Source: Nocardioides ferulae
Lineage (GTDB): Bacteria; Actinomycetota; Actinomycetes; Propionibacteriales; Nocardioidaceae
NCBI RefSeq assembly: GCF_003660455.1
Contig: NZ_QZVR01000005.1
Span: 124,001-188,000 of the forward strand
Length of the DNA: 64,000 nucleotides
Reading direction: 5' to 3'
In this document: positions 16,831-25,040 of the stretch, in pieces
Layout: each line of letters starts with the position of its first letter
How positions within the stretch are numbered: position 1 is the first letter of the stretch
The notes under the pieces: model-generated
Told to the model about the DNA's origin: nothing
The model's input: only the letters and a program-made list of their open reading frames with translations
Database searches by the model: none
Position numbers and translations under genes: made by a program

Positions 16831-17381
16831 GGCTGTCCTTCCGGGTGGGGGTCGGTCGCGTCGAGGAACTCGGTGAGCCAGTCGACCCAGAACTCCTCGA
16901 GCCGGATGCCGCCGCGCAGCACGAGGTACTGGTGCAGCTCGTGGCCGGTGAGGCGGTCGGGGTGGGGATAGTCGCGGGCCCGGAGCCGGTGGTAGTGCTC
17001 AAGCCGGGTCGCGTGGTCGGCGCGGGCGGCGCGGGCGACGTCGCGCACCCCGTCGGGGTCGTCGGCGTACGCCGCCCCGCGCAGCTTGACGGCCAGGTCG
17101 CTGCGCAGCGGCTCCCCGGCCGCGGGCTCGACCAGCCACGCCGCGAGCGCCGCCTCGCCGGCGGCCGACACGGCGTACACCTTCTTGGCCGGCCGGCCGG
17201 GGTGCGGCACCTCGGTGACGGTGAGCCAGCCGTCGGCCTCCATCCGGCCCAGCACCCGGTAGATCTGCTGGTGGGTGGCCTGCCAGAAGAACCCGATCGA
17301 CCGCTCGAAGCGGCGGGCCAGCTCGAGGCCGGCCGCGGGCTGCTCGCGCAGTGCGACCAGTAGGGCGTGCTCGAGGGCCAT
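16827..17381 (-). CDS. PadR-family transcriptional regulator
   Basis: 184 aa. PadR winged helix at the N-terminus: MALEHALLVALREQPAAGLE, FWQATHQQIYRVLGRMEADG, then WLTVTEVPHPGRPAKKVYAV, the standard PadR wing. The C-terminal helical region (HYHRLRARDYPHPDRLTGHE) belongs to the larger PadR subgroup with a Vir_act_alpha-like domain. The ATG at 17381 fits the family start better than GTG/ATG codons further upstream. It overlaps fadH by 4 bp. A perfect 14-bp palindrome 32 bp upstream is the likely autoregulatory site. The inducer may be an acyl compound, by context only. Confidence 0.87.
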   Translation of the reverse strand: MALEHALLVALREQPAAGLELARRFERSIGFFWQATHQQIYRVLGRMEADGWLTVTEVPHPGRPAKKVYAVSAAGEAALAAWLVEPAAGEPLRSDLAVKLRGAAYADDPDGVRDVARAARADHATRLEHYHRLRARDYPHPDRLTGHELHQYLVLRGGIRLEEFWVDWLTEFLDATDPHPEGQP

Positions 17382-17412
17382 GACGGCGATCCTCACCCAA
17401 CCAGGGACGGTA

Positions 17413-17426
17413 TGCAACTAGTTGCA
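17413..17426. promoter_or_regulatory. PadR operator candidate
   Basis: TGCAACTAGTTGCA is a perfect 14-bp palindrome with no spacer, 32 bp upstream of the padR start codon. Together with the padR-fadH overlap it points to repression of the pair by its own product. Confidence 0.6.
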
Positions 17427-17454
17427 CACGTTGCCTGGACCACAGGCAGGTCCG

Positions 17455-17509
17455 GCTCCTCACGTTTCGGTCGCTGTGAGGCCCTAGAGACAACCCGAAC
17501 GTGAGGAGC
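17455..17509. repeat. Inverted repeat with CTCACGTTTCGG / CCGAACGTGAG arms
   Basis: Arms GCTCCTCACGTTTCGG and CCGAACGTGAGGAGC pair over 15 bp with one bulged T and a ~24-nt loop. It lies upstream of padR and downstream of the M28 peptidase stop. It can end transcription of neither convergent pair, and its role is unknown. The arm sequence recurs in the hairpin at 26539. Confidence 0.5.
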
Positions 17510-17546
17510 GAGCGAGCCGGCCTCGATGGGCCGGTCGGGAGGGAGG

Positions 17547-18548
17547 TCAGCCGGTCGGGCGTGTCCGCAGCCAGGCCCAGACCAGCCGGCCGGTGCGGGC
17601 CAGCTGCTCGGGCTGCAGCACGTCGGGCCGGTCGTCGGCCGAGTGGTACGCCGCGTACGGCGTGCTGCCGAGCCGGGCGACGTCGAAGCCGGCCTTCTCG
17701 AAGGACCAGTGGTCGCTCGACCGGTTGTCGCTGCACCCCGCGGCGGCGATGCCCTCGGCGCGGGCGGTACGCAGCAGCCGGTCGCGCACCCTGCCACTGC
17801 TGAGGCCGCCGGTGCAGACCGGCACCAGGCCGCCGACGCCGACCCGGTCGAGGGAGACCATGGCCCGCAGGTTGCGTCGCTCGGGGCCGGTGAGCTCACG
17901 CACCAGGTGCTGGGAGCCGAAGTGGTGCAGGTCGTCGCCGGGCCCACGGGGCTCCTCCGCGCCGAACGCGACCAGCACGACCGGCAGTCGCGTGCCGTCG
18001 CGGCTCGCCAGCCGGGCGAGCTCGAGGAGCACCGAGACCCCGGAGGCGTTGTCCTCCGCGCCCGGGGCCACCGCGACGGTGTCGAGGTGGGCGCCGACGA
18101 GCAGGTAGGGCCGGGTGGGGTCGAAGCCGGGCGGCTCGGCCACGACGTTGAACGATCGGCCCGCCGCGACCGGCACGCCCCACGAGTCACCGGCCGGCAC
18201 CGGGAACCGCTGGCGGCGCACGGCGTACCCCTGGCGCGTCAGCTCGCCGCCGACGTACGCCGCGGCGTCGCGGAACGCCGGTGAGGTCGCCAGCCGTGGG
18301 CCGATCCGGCCGGCCAGCGCCTCGACGTGTCGCAGTGCCCGGTCGACCGCGAAGCGCGCCGGGCGGACGGGGGAGGGGTCGGCGGTGGGCTCGGGGCTCG
18401 GGGTGGGGGTGGTCGCCGGACCGGAGGCGCTCGATGAGTTCGGTGTGCTCGGGCCGGTCGGGCTCGCCGGGCCGGCGTCCGGGTCGCCGGAGCAGCCGGC
18501 GAGGGCGGCGAGCAGCGCGACCGTGACCGCCGCCCCCCGTGCTCGCAT
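17547..18548 (-). CDS. Secreted M28-family zinc aminopeptidase lipoprotein
   Basis: 333 aa. Starts MRARGAAVTVALLAALAGCS, a signal peptide with lipobox LAGC, so a surface lipoprotein. A Ser/Thr/Pro linker (to residue ~65) precedes the peptidase domain. Zinc-site motifs: LLVGAHLDTVAVAPG, GAEDNASGVSVLLELARL, LVAFGAEEPRG, MVSLDRVGVGG and SSDHWSFEKAGFDVARLG, which matches M28 (PepS/IAP-like). It removes N-terminal residues from extracellular peptides. The ATG at 18548 is chosen because it begins the signal peptide. It diverges from the copper-box gene at 18613. Confidence 0.88.
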   Translation of the reverse strand: MRARGAAVTVALLAALAGCSGDPDAGPASPTGPSTPNSSSASGPATTPTPSPEPTADPSPVRPARFAVDRALRHVEALAGRIGPRLATSPAFRDAAAYVGGELTRQGYAVRRQRFPVPAGDSWGVPVAAGRSFNVVAEPPGFDPTRPYLLVGAHLDTVAVAPGAEDNASGVSVLLELARLASRDGTRLPVVLVAFGAEEPRGPGDDLHHFGSQHLVRELTGPERRNLRAMVSLDRVGVGGLVPVCTGGLSSGRVRDRLLRTARAEGIAAAGCSDNRSSDHWSFEKAGFDVARLGSTPYAAYHSADDRPDVLQPEQLARTGRLVWAWLRTRPTG

Positions 18549-18589
18549 GCCTCGACGGTAGGGCACCAGGACCGAACACCCCAGGCCTC

Positions 18590-18617
18590 TTGACTGAATA
18601 CCCTAGGGGGGTATGGC
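18590..18617 (+). promoter_or_regulatory. Promoter with CsoR-type copper box between -35 and -10
   Basis: -35 TTGACT (18590-18595) and a weak -10 TATGGC (18612-18617) are 16 bp apart. The spacer contains ATACCCTAGGGGGGTAT (18598-18614), matching the TACCC-N5-GGGTA symmetry of CsoR/RicR copper operators. Predicted transcription would start at about 18625, exactly on a second in-frame ATG. Confidence 0.6.
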
Positions 18618-19218
18618 GATCGATATGGATCAGACCTGGCGCACCGCGATCACCGCGACCCGGCACTGCCTGACCGGCTGTGCGATCGGCGAGGTGCTCG
18701 GCATGGCCCTGGCCACCTGGTGGGGCTGGTCGGACCTGCCGAGCATCGCGCTGGCCGTGGCGCTGGCGTTCTTCTTCGGCTACCTGCTCACGTATTGGAG
18801 CGTCCGGCGGGCCGGCCTGAGCGTGCGCGACGCCGTGCGCGCCGCGCTGGCCGCCGACACCGTCTCGATCCTGGTGATGGAGGTCGTCGACAACGGCTTC
18901 CTGCTCGCCTGGCCCGGGGCGATGGACGCGATGCTCAGCGACTGGCTCTTCTGGGCCGCCCTGGCGATGGCGCTGGCGGTGGCGTTCGTGGTCACCGTGC
19001 CGGTCAACCACGCGCTGATCGCCCGCGGGCGCGGGCACGCGGTCGTGCACGCCATGCACCACGAGGGGCACGAGGGGCATGAGGGGCACGAGGTCTCGGC
19101 AGGCTCGACCACCGAGGCGGACTCGACCACCGAGGCGGGCTCGACCCCCGGGCACAGCAATGACGAGAGTCACGACCAGGGGCGGTCCGGTGGAACCGGT
19201 CACCAGCACCACGGTTGA
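18613..19218 (+). CDS. DUF4396 membrane protein with His-rich C-terminus, probably copper-responsive
   Basis: 201 aa. About four hydrophobic segments between residues 20 and 135 (e.g. LTGCAIGEVLGMALATWW, SIALAVALAFFFGYLLTYW, LFWAALAMALAVAFVVTV) match the DUF4396 family, whose function is not established. The tail is rich in potential metal ligands: HAMHHEGHEGHEGHE, then GHSNDESHDQG and GHQHHG. Upstream is a CsoR-type box, so I infer a copper-induced metal-handling membrane protein. ATG 18613 lies inside the box; leaderless ATG 18625 (MDQTWRT...) may be the true start. Residues ~161-180 (SAGSTTEADSTTEAGSTPG) are encoded by a repeat also found in the SDR at 38978. Confidence 0.75.
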   Translation: MAIDMDQTWRTAITATRHCLTGCAIGEVLGMALATWWGWSDLPSIALAVALAFFFGYLLTYWSVRRAGLSVRDAVRAALAADTVSILVMEVVDNGFLLAWPGAMDAMLSDWLFWAALAMALAVAFVVTVPVNHALIARGRGHAVVHAMHHEGHEGHEGHEVSAGSTTEADSTTEAGSTPGHSNDESHDQGRSGGTGHQHHG

Positions 19219-19223
19219 GTCCC

Positions 19224-19229
19224 TACGAT
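19224..19229 (+). promoter_or_regulatory. -10 element (leaderless start of importer gene)
   Basis: TACGAT fits TANNNT and lies 7 nt before the ATG at 19237, the spacing of a leaderless actinobacterial transcript. No Shine-Dalgarno is present in front of that ATG. Confidence 0.4.
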
Positions 19230-19236
19230 TCGGTCC

Positions 19237-20148
19237 ATGCGCGCGCGCCGTCCCCGCCTCGTCGGGCTCACCCTCCTGCCGTTCCTGCTCACCGCCTGGG
19301 CCTGTGCTCCGGTCGACGAGGACGAGACCGCCGACGACCCGGGCGCGACGTCCGCCGAGAGCCCGGCCGGGAGCGCCGACGCGAGCCCGGACCCCGCCTG
19401 TGAGAAGGAGCAGCTGCCGTTGGTCAACGCCGGGCAGCTGATCATCGGCACCGACTCCCCGGCGTACGAGCCCTGGTTCGTCGACAACGACCCCAGTAAC
19501 GGGGAGGGTTTCGAGTCGGCGGTCGCCTACGCGGTCGCCGAGGAGCTCGGCTTCTCCGCCGACGAGGTCGACTGGGTCAAGGTGCCCTTCAACACCTCCT
19601 ACAAGCCGGGCGCGAAGGACTTCGACTTCGACATCAACCAGATCTCGATCACGCCGGCGCGCGCGGAGGTCGTCGACTTCTCCGACGGCTACTACTCCGC
19701 CGCCCAGGCCGTGATCGTGCTCAAGGACTCGCCCGCCGCCGACGCGACCACCGTCGCCGAGCTCGGCGACCTGCGGCTGGGCGCCCAGACCGGCACCACC
19801 TCGTTGACCGCGATCCGCGAGGTGATCGAGCCCGACGACGACCCGCTCGTCTTCGAGGACACCAACGCCGCCAAGCAGGCGCTGCTCAACGACCAGGTCG
19901 ACGCCATCCTCGCCGACCTGCCGACCGCCTTCTACATCACCGCCGTCGAGATCCCGCAGGGCACGATCGTCGGGCAGTTCCAGCCCGAGACCGGCGAGCA
20001 GGAGGAGTTCGGCATGCTGTTCGAGAAGGGCAGCGACCTGGTCCCGTGCGTCGACGCGGCGCTGGCCGCGCTGCGCGAGGACGGCACTCTCGAGCAGCTC
20101 GAGACCGAGTGGCTCTCCGACGTCGTGAACGTTCCCGAGCTGTCGTGA
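19237..20148 (+). CDS. Amino-acid ABC transporter substrate-binding lipoprotein
   Basis: 303 aa. Signal peptide with lipobox-like LTAWAC (MRARRPRLVGLTLLPFLLTA), then an acidic linker. The SBP_bac_3 domain runs from ~60: AGQLIIGTDSPAYEPWFVDN, GEGFESAVAYAVAEELGF, DFDINQISITPARAEVVDFS, with the family signature around residues 125-150. It captures a polar amino acid outside the membrane for the permease and ATPase that follow (26-bp gap, then a 1-bp overlap). Specificity is unknown. Transcription may begin at its own ATG (-10 at 19224). Confidence 0.9.
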   Translation: MRARRPRLVGLTLLPFLLTAWACAPVDEDETADDPGATSAESPAGSADASPDPACEKEQLPLVNAGQLIIGTDSPAYEPWFVDNDPSNGEGFESAVAYAVAEELGFSADEVDWVKVPFNTSYKPGAKDFDFDINQISITPARAEVVDFSDGYYSAAQAVIVLKDSPAADATTVAELGDLRLGAQTGTTSLTAIREVIEPDDDPLVFEDTNAAKQALLNDQVDAILADLPTAFYITAVEIPQGTIVGQFQPETGEQEEFGMLFEKGSDLVPCVDAALAALREDGTLEQLETEWLSDVVNVPELS

Positions 20149-20173
20149 CCGCCCGTCCGCGTCGGGCCCGGGG

Positions 20174-21024
<851 letters not shown>

Positions 21025-21025
<1 letters not shown>

Positions 21026-21780
21026 TGCCGAATCCGGGAAGCGGTGAGCCGGTGCTGCGGGTGCGCGGCCTGCGCAAGAGCTACGGCGACAAGGTGGTGC
21101 TCGACGACGTCGACCTCGACGTGGCCCGGCACGACGTGATCTGCCTGATCGGGTCGTCGGGGTCGGGCAAGTCGACGCTGCTGCGCTGCCTGAACCTGCT
21201 CGAGGTCGTCGACGACGGGGTGATCGAGCTCGACGGGCAGGAGATCTCCGACCCGCGGGTCGACGTGCGCGCGGTGCGCAGCCGGATGGGCATGGTCTTC
21301 CAGGCCTACAACCTGTTCCCGCACCTGACCGTGCTCGACAACTGCACGCTCGCGCCGCGCAAGGTGCACGGCCGCTCGCGCCGCGACGCCGAGGCGCGGG
21401 CGCGGGAGCTGCTGGAGCGGTTCGGACTCGCCGACAAGGCCGACGCGCACCCCGACCGGCTCTCCGGAGGACAGCAGCAGCGGGTGGCGCTGGTGCGGGC
21501 GCTCTGCCCCGACCCCGAGGTGCTGCTGCTCGACGAGATCACCGCGGCGCTGGATCCCGAGCTGGTCGGCGAGGTGCTCACGATCGTGGGCGACCTGGCC
21601 CGGGCCGGCACCACGATGCTGCTGGCCACGCACGAGATGGCCTTCGCCCGCGAGGTCGCCACGAAGGTGTGCTTCCTCGACGGGGGCCGGGTCCTCGAGC
21701 AGGGCCCGCCGGCCGAGATCTTCGCGGCGCCGCGCGAGGAGCGGACCCGTCAGTTCCTGCGTCGAGTGCTCCCCGCCTGA
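21025..21780 (+). CDS. Amino-acid ABC transporter ATP-binding protein
   Basis: 251 aa. Walker A LIGSSGSGKSTLLRCLNLLE, Q-loop FQAYNLFPHLTVLDNC, signature LSGGQQQRVALVRALCPDP and Walker B VLLLDEITAALDPELVGEV, with switch His in LATHEMAFAREVA. This is the GlnQ/HisP-type subfamily. Walker B has an unusual DEITAALDP (usually DEPTSALDP); E is kept, so it should hydrolyse ATP. ATG at 21025; GTG 21022 is the alternative. Its stop is followed at once by a 63-bp palindromic repeat. Confidence 0.92.
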
Positions 21781-21843
21781 CGCCGACCCGTCAGGCATTC
21801 CCGCCACGTCGCCGCGTGTCGAGGAACGATCGACGGGTCGGCG
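21781..21843. repeat. 63-bp palindromic element, copy 2
   Basis: Perfect 12-bp arms CGCCGACCCGTC / GACGGGTCGGCG, same as copy 1. It starts immediately after the ABC-ATPase stop. It also contains the stop codon and last ~18 codons of the convergent nucleotidyltransferase gene, so the repeat is partly coding on the minus strand. Confidence 0.88.
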
Positions 21844-22573
21844 ATCCCGCAGTAGCGCCGCGCACCGTTCGGCTCGCATCGCGCCAGGCGATCCAGGCGC
21901 CACGCAGCCGGGGCAGGGGCCGGGGCTCGCCGCGGCGTCGGGCCCGGATCAGGTCGGCCAGCCACGGGGGAGCGGCGGCCTGCTCGACCGCCCGGCTCTT
22001 GGTCATCAGCTCGCCAGTCGCGATCGCGTGCCGGCCACGGGCCATGGCGGTCAGGCCGAGCTCGGCCAGTGTCGGGTCGAGCCACACCCACGGCCGGCGC
22101 ACCGCCCACGACCAGTAGCCGGCCAGCTCGGCCCGCGCCGCCCGGCGTACGTCGTCACCGGTCACGGGCGGCAGCAGCGCGACCGGTGGACGCCCGAAGA
22201 CCGCGAAGCCGTGCCGGACCAGCTCGGCCCGGGTGATCTGCGAGAGCGGACGCTCGACCAGCCGGCCGTGGGTCCAGGTGGGGTGCCGGAGCTCGACGTC
22301 GAGCAGGCGATGCTCCTCGACGTAGGCACAGCCGAGCGCCGCGCCCAGCGCTGGTCCGCTGTCGAGGTCGCGGTGCAGCTCGGCGACGGCCCTGATGCGG
22401 GCGGTGTCGACCCGGCCGTCGACCACCGCCACCAGGTCGAGGTCGCTCACCCCCGGCAGATGGTCGCCGGTCGCGAGCGACCCCGCGACCCAGAGGTCGC
22501 GCACCCAGCCCAGCTCGGCGAGCCGGGCGCCGAGCGCGGTCACCGCTGACGGGACCGGCCGCCGAGTCGTCAT
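21791..22573 (-). CDS. Nucleotidyltransferase-fold protein (ANT/AbiEii-like), bracketed by repeats
   Basis: 260 aa. The nucleotidyltransferase motif is WVAGSLATGDHLPGVSDLDL then VAVVDG: GS plus D-x-D, the metal-binding pair of the Pol-beta/ANT superfamily. The middle and C-terminal helices (RAELAGYWSWAVRRPWVWLD, GLTAMARGRHAIATGELMTK) resemble aminoglycoside nucleotidyltransferases. The start ATG lies in the 63-bp repeat at 22560 and the stop in the oppositely oriented repeat at 21781, so the last residues (SFLDTRRRGGNA) are repeat-encoded. It follows an AbiEi-like/DUF559 gene by 32 bp on the same strand. It may act as the NTase toxin of an AbiE-like pair or as an ordinary NTase; both are inference. 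Confidence 0.7.
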   Translation of the reverse strand: MTTRRPVPSAVTALGARLAELGWVRDLWVAGSLATGDHLPGVSDLDLVAVVDGRVDTARIRAVAELHRDLDSGPALGAALGCAYVEEHRLLDVELRHPTWTHGRLVERPLSQITRAELVRHGFAVFGRPPVALLPPVTGDDVRRAARAELAGYWSWAVRRPWVWLDPTLAELGLTAMARGRHAIATGELMTKSRAVEQAAAPPWLADLIRARRRGEPRPLPRLRGAWIAWRDASRTVRGATAGSPTRRSFLDTRRRGGNA

Positions 22574-22622
22574 CTGTTCCTCGACACGCCGACGAAACCC
22601 GTGAATCAGTGACGGCTCGCGG
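22560..22622. repeat. 63-bp palindromic element, copy 3 (reversed)
   Basis: Reads as the reverse complement of the family: arms GACGGCTCGCGG (22611-22622) and CGCCGAGTCGTC (22560-22571) on the + strand, with CCTCGACACGCCGACG inside. One arm contains the ATG of the nucleotidyltransferase; the loop contains the stop codon (22606-22608) of the upstream DUF559 gene. It faces copy 2 across the nucleotidyltransferase gene. Confidence 0.82.
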
Positions 22623-23604
22623 TGCAGCCGGGACTACACGGCCGCAGCGCGCCCGACCAGCCACGCCGCGCCAGCAGCGTGGCCAGGTGGCCGGCGGTGG
22701 CGCAGGGGCGGGCCAGCACCTGGCCGTAGGACAGCACCACCTCGGTGCGGCGGGCGTGGCCGGCCGCGGCCGCCGCGGCCAGCTGGGCGTCGAGCTCGCG
22801 GTCGTGTCGACCCGCCGAGTCGTGGCGCAGCCGGCCGTCGAGCTCGAGTCGCAGCCGGTGCGGCGGGTAGGCGAACGCGGTGATGCCCGGCTCGTCGGGC
22901 CGGTCGCCGCGCGGATGGCGCCAGCGCCGGCCGCGGGGCAGCCCGTGGGGGTCCTCGACCTGCTCGTGCAGCAGCCTCTCCAGCATCAGCGGGCGGCCCC
23001 GCTCCAGGTCGCGCAGCAACGGGCGCAGCCACAGCGCGTTGCGCAGCCGCGCCCGACGGTCGGCCGCCGACTTCAGCACCGCCGCGTCGACACCGCGCAG
23101 GTCGATCACCGTCGACAGCACCCCGACCCCCGCCCACAGGTCCGCGGCCCGGGAGGCGACGTCGAGAGCGGCCTCCTCGGGTCGCAGGCGGGGCGGCGCA
23201 GCGTCCCAGTCGGTGCGCACGTCGAGGGCCCGCATCTTGCGCGTGGCGTAGCCCTCCAGCTGATGGATGCTGCGGTCGCCGCCGACCGCGATCGTGATCG
23301 GCGCGCTGTCGTCGTGGCGACGCCACCCCGGTCCGGCCACCGCGCGCAGCGCCGACTCGCCGGCGAGCGCCGCCGGCCAGAAGTGCAGGACGCCGGCCCA
23401 GGCCCGCTGGTGCCAGCTGGGCTGGTCGGTGGGAGCGATGAGCACGCCGGTCACCAGGCGGTCGAGCTGGCGGCGACGGACCAGCCGCTCCACGTCGGAG
23501 TGGCGCCCGCCGAGCTCGTTGAACTGCCGGCGCGAGACCAGCCCCGCCTGCCGGTCCATCAGCCCGAACAGCGCACGGAGGTCGAGAACGGGTGTTCGGC
23601 TCAC
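22606..23604 (-). CDS. AbiEi-like HTH protein with C-terminal DUF559 (Vsr-like) domain
   Basis: 332 aa. N-terminal AbiEi-type antitoxin domain: LMDRQAGLVSRRQFNELGGR, then RRQLDRLVTGVLIAPTD and HFWPAALAGESALRAVAG. The C-terminal DUF559/endonuclease-like fold reads AYPPHRLRLELDGRLRHDSA, then VVLSYGQVLARPCATAGHLA; the expected acidic residues (E/D-L-D) are present. Such proteins are common in actinobacteria and untested as nucleases. The GTG at 23604 is the likeliest start; an upstream in-frame extension is possible but would run into the CoA-transferase promoter. Its stop falls inside the 63-bp repeat. It and the downstream nucleotidyltransferase could form an operon. Confidence 0.68.
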   Translation of the reverse strand: MSRTPVLDLRALFGLMDRQAGLVSRRQFNELGGRHSDVERLVRRRQLDRLVTGVLIAPTDQPSWHQRAWAGVLHFWPAALAGESALRAVAGPGWRRHDDSAPITIAVGGDRSIHQLEGYATRKMRALDVRTDWDAAPPRLRPEEAALDVASRAADLWAGVGVLSTVIDLRGVDAAVLKSAADRRARLRNALWLRPLLRDLERGRPLMLERLLHEQVEDPHGLPRGRRWRHPRGDRPDEPGITAFAYPPHRLRLELDGRLRHDSAGRHDRELDAQLAAAAAAGHARRTEVVLSYGQVLARPCATAGHLATLLARRGWSGALRPCSPGCTASRH

Positions 23605-23688
23605 GGGCGCATCACGGGTCCATCCTCGCCCCTCCCGGCCGGAGCCGCCACCGGGGCCGGCGACTCTGTGGAACATCTCTCCCGATCG

Positions 23689-23705
23689 TGACAGTGGATC
23701 TGTCA
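23689..23705. promoter_or_regulatory. Inverted repeat upstream of CoA transferase
   Basis: TGACAG-TGGAT-CTGTCA is a perfect 6-5-6 inverted repeat ending 12 bp before the ATG at 23718. It has the same TGACA(N7)TGTCA layout as the site at 32929-32945 upstream of the thiolase. Candidate operator; the regulator is unknown. Confidence 0.5.
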
Positions 23706-23717
23706 TGATCACCGGCC

Positions 23718-24896
23718 ATGAGCAACGAACCGGGCCAGCGGCCCTACGGACTCGGTCAGGGCACCGGACCGCTGCGCGGCGTGAAGGTCGTCGAGATCGC
23801 CGGCATCGGTCCCGGGCCGCACGCTTGCATGATCCTCGCCGACCTCGGCGCCGACGTGATCCGCGTCGAGCGCCCCGGAGGGCAACTGCTCGCCGGCGGC
23901 AAGGAGAACCTGCTCAACCGGGGCCGTCCCAGCGTCGCCCTGGACCTGAAGAACCCCGAGGCGACCCGCACCGTGCTCGAGCTGGTCGCGAGCGCCGACG
24001 TCCTGGTCGAGGGCATGCGCCCCGGCGTGACCGAGCGCCTCGGCCTCGGCCCCGACGACTGCCTGGCGGTCAACCCGCGGCTGGTCTACGGCCGGATGAC
24101 CGGGTGGGGCCAGGACGGCCCGCTCGCCCACGCCGCCGGCCACGACATGAACTACATCGCGATCACCGGCACCCTGTTCGGGCTCGGCCAGGACAAGGCC
24201 CGCCCGCACTTCCCCTCGAACCTGGTCGGCGACTTCGGCGGCGGGTCGACCTACCTCGTCATCGGCATCCTGGCGGCCCTGCTCGAGGCCCGGATCAGCG
24301 GCCAGGGCCAGGTCGTCGACGCCGCAATCGTCGACGGCACCGCCCACCTCAACGCGATGACCGCCGCGTTCCTCGCCTCCGGCGCCTTCCGCGAGGAGCG
24401 CGCCGCCAACCTGCTCGACGGCGGCGAGCCCTACTACGACATCTACGAGACCGCCGACGGCCGGCACATGTCGGTGGGCGCGCTCGAGCCGCAGTTCTAC
24501 GACGAGTTCGTCCGCCTGCTCGGCATCGCCGACACCGCCCCTGACCGGTACGACGCGGCGCAGCGCGACGCCCTGCGCACGCTCATCGCAGAGCGGTTCC
24601 GAAGCCGCACCCAGGCCGAGTGGGTCGAGGTGTTCGAGGGCACCGACGCCTGCGTGGCCGGGATCATCCCGATCAGCGAGGCGGTGCACCACCCGCACCT
24701 GGCCGCCCGCGGCACCTTCGTCGAGCACGACGGCCAGGTGCAGCCGGCGCCCGCGCCACGCTTCTCCCGCACCGAGCCGTCGCTCACGCTGCCGCCCTCG
24801 CCGGCGGCCGGGTCGCACACCCGCGAGGCGCTCACCGCGTGGGGTGTCGCCGACGTCGAGGGGCTGCTCGAGCGGGGTGTCGCCGTCCAGGCGTGA
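23718..24896 (+). CDS. CaiB/BaiF family CoA transferase (alpha-methylacyl-CoA racemase type)
   Basis: 392 aa. Class III CoA-transferase/Amacr features: LRGVKVVEIAGIGPGPHACM then ILADLGADVIRVERPGG, NRGRPSVALDLKNPEATRTV, and LVYGRMTGWGQDGPLAHAAG with HDMNYIAITGTLFGLG. The His-Asp/Met-Asp region fits 2-methylacyl-CoA racemases (MCR of M. tuberculosis), which interconvert (2R)- and (2S)-methylacyl-CoA before beta-oxidation of branched chains. CoA transfer cannot be excluded. It stands alone, divergent from the DUF559 gene, behind a 17-bp inverted repeat. Confidence 0.88.
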   Translation: MSNEPGQRPYGLGQGTGPLRGVKVVEIAGIGPGPHACMILADLGADVIRVERPGGQLLAGGKENLLNRGRPSVALDLKNPEATRTVLELVASADVLVEGMRPGVTERLGLGPDDCLAVNPRLVYGRMTGWGQDGPLAHAAGHDMNYIAITGTLFGLGQDKARPHFPSNLVGDFGGGSTYLVIGILAALLEARISGQGQVVDAAIVDGTAHLNAMTAAFLASGAFREERAANLLDGGEPYYDIYETADGRHMSVGALEPQFYDEFVRLLGIADTAPDRYDAAQRDALRTLIAERFRSRTQAEWVEVFEGTDACVAGIIPISEAVHHPHLAARGTFVEHDGQVQPAPAPRFSRTEPSLTLPPSPAAGSHTREALTAWGVADVEGLLERGVAVQA

Positions 24897-24945
24897 GCGC
24901 CCCGCCGGCGTACCTCGCGGTTTCGTGGCTTCCGTGGCGGGTCGG

Positions 24946-24988
24946 GTGCCTGAGCACGCGCCATACCGCGTCGTGGGGCACACGACCC
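24946..24988 (+). repeat. 43-bp dispersed repeat, copy a
   Basis: Begins GTGCCTGAGCACGCGCCAT and ends TCGTGGGGCACACGACCC. It is 37/43 identical to the reverse complement of 44700-44742. It lies 53 bp upstream of the glutamine-amidotransferase start. Function unknown. Confidence 0.65.
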
Positions 24989-25040
24989 ATCCCCCCGGGA
25001 TCGGCGCGTCGAGGCGCACCCGGGCTGAGACGATGACCCC

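Noticed and set aside
21791..22573. Aminoglycoside adenylyltransferase as a resistance determinant
   Set aside because: The NTase core is only a superfamily match, and the context (AbiEi-like neighbour, repeats) gives no support for resistance.
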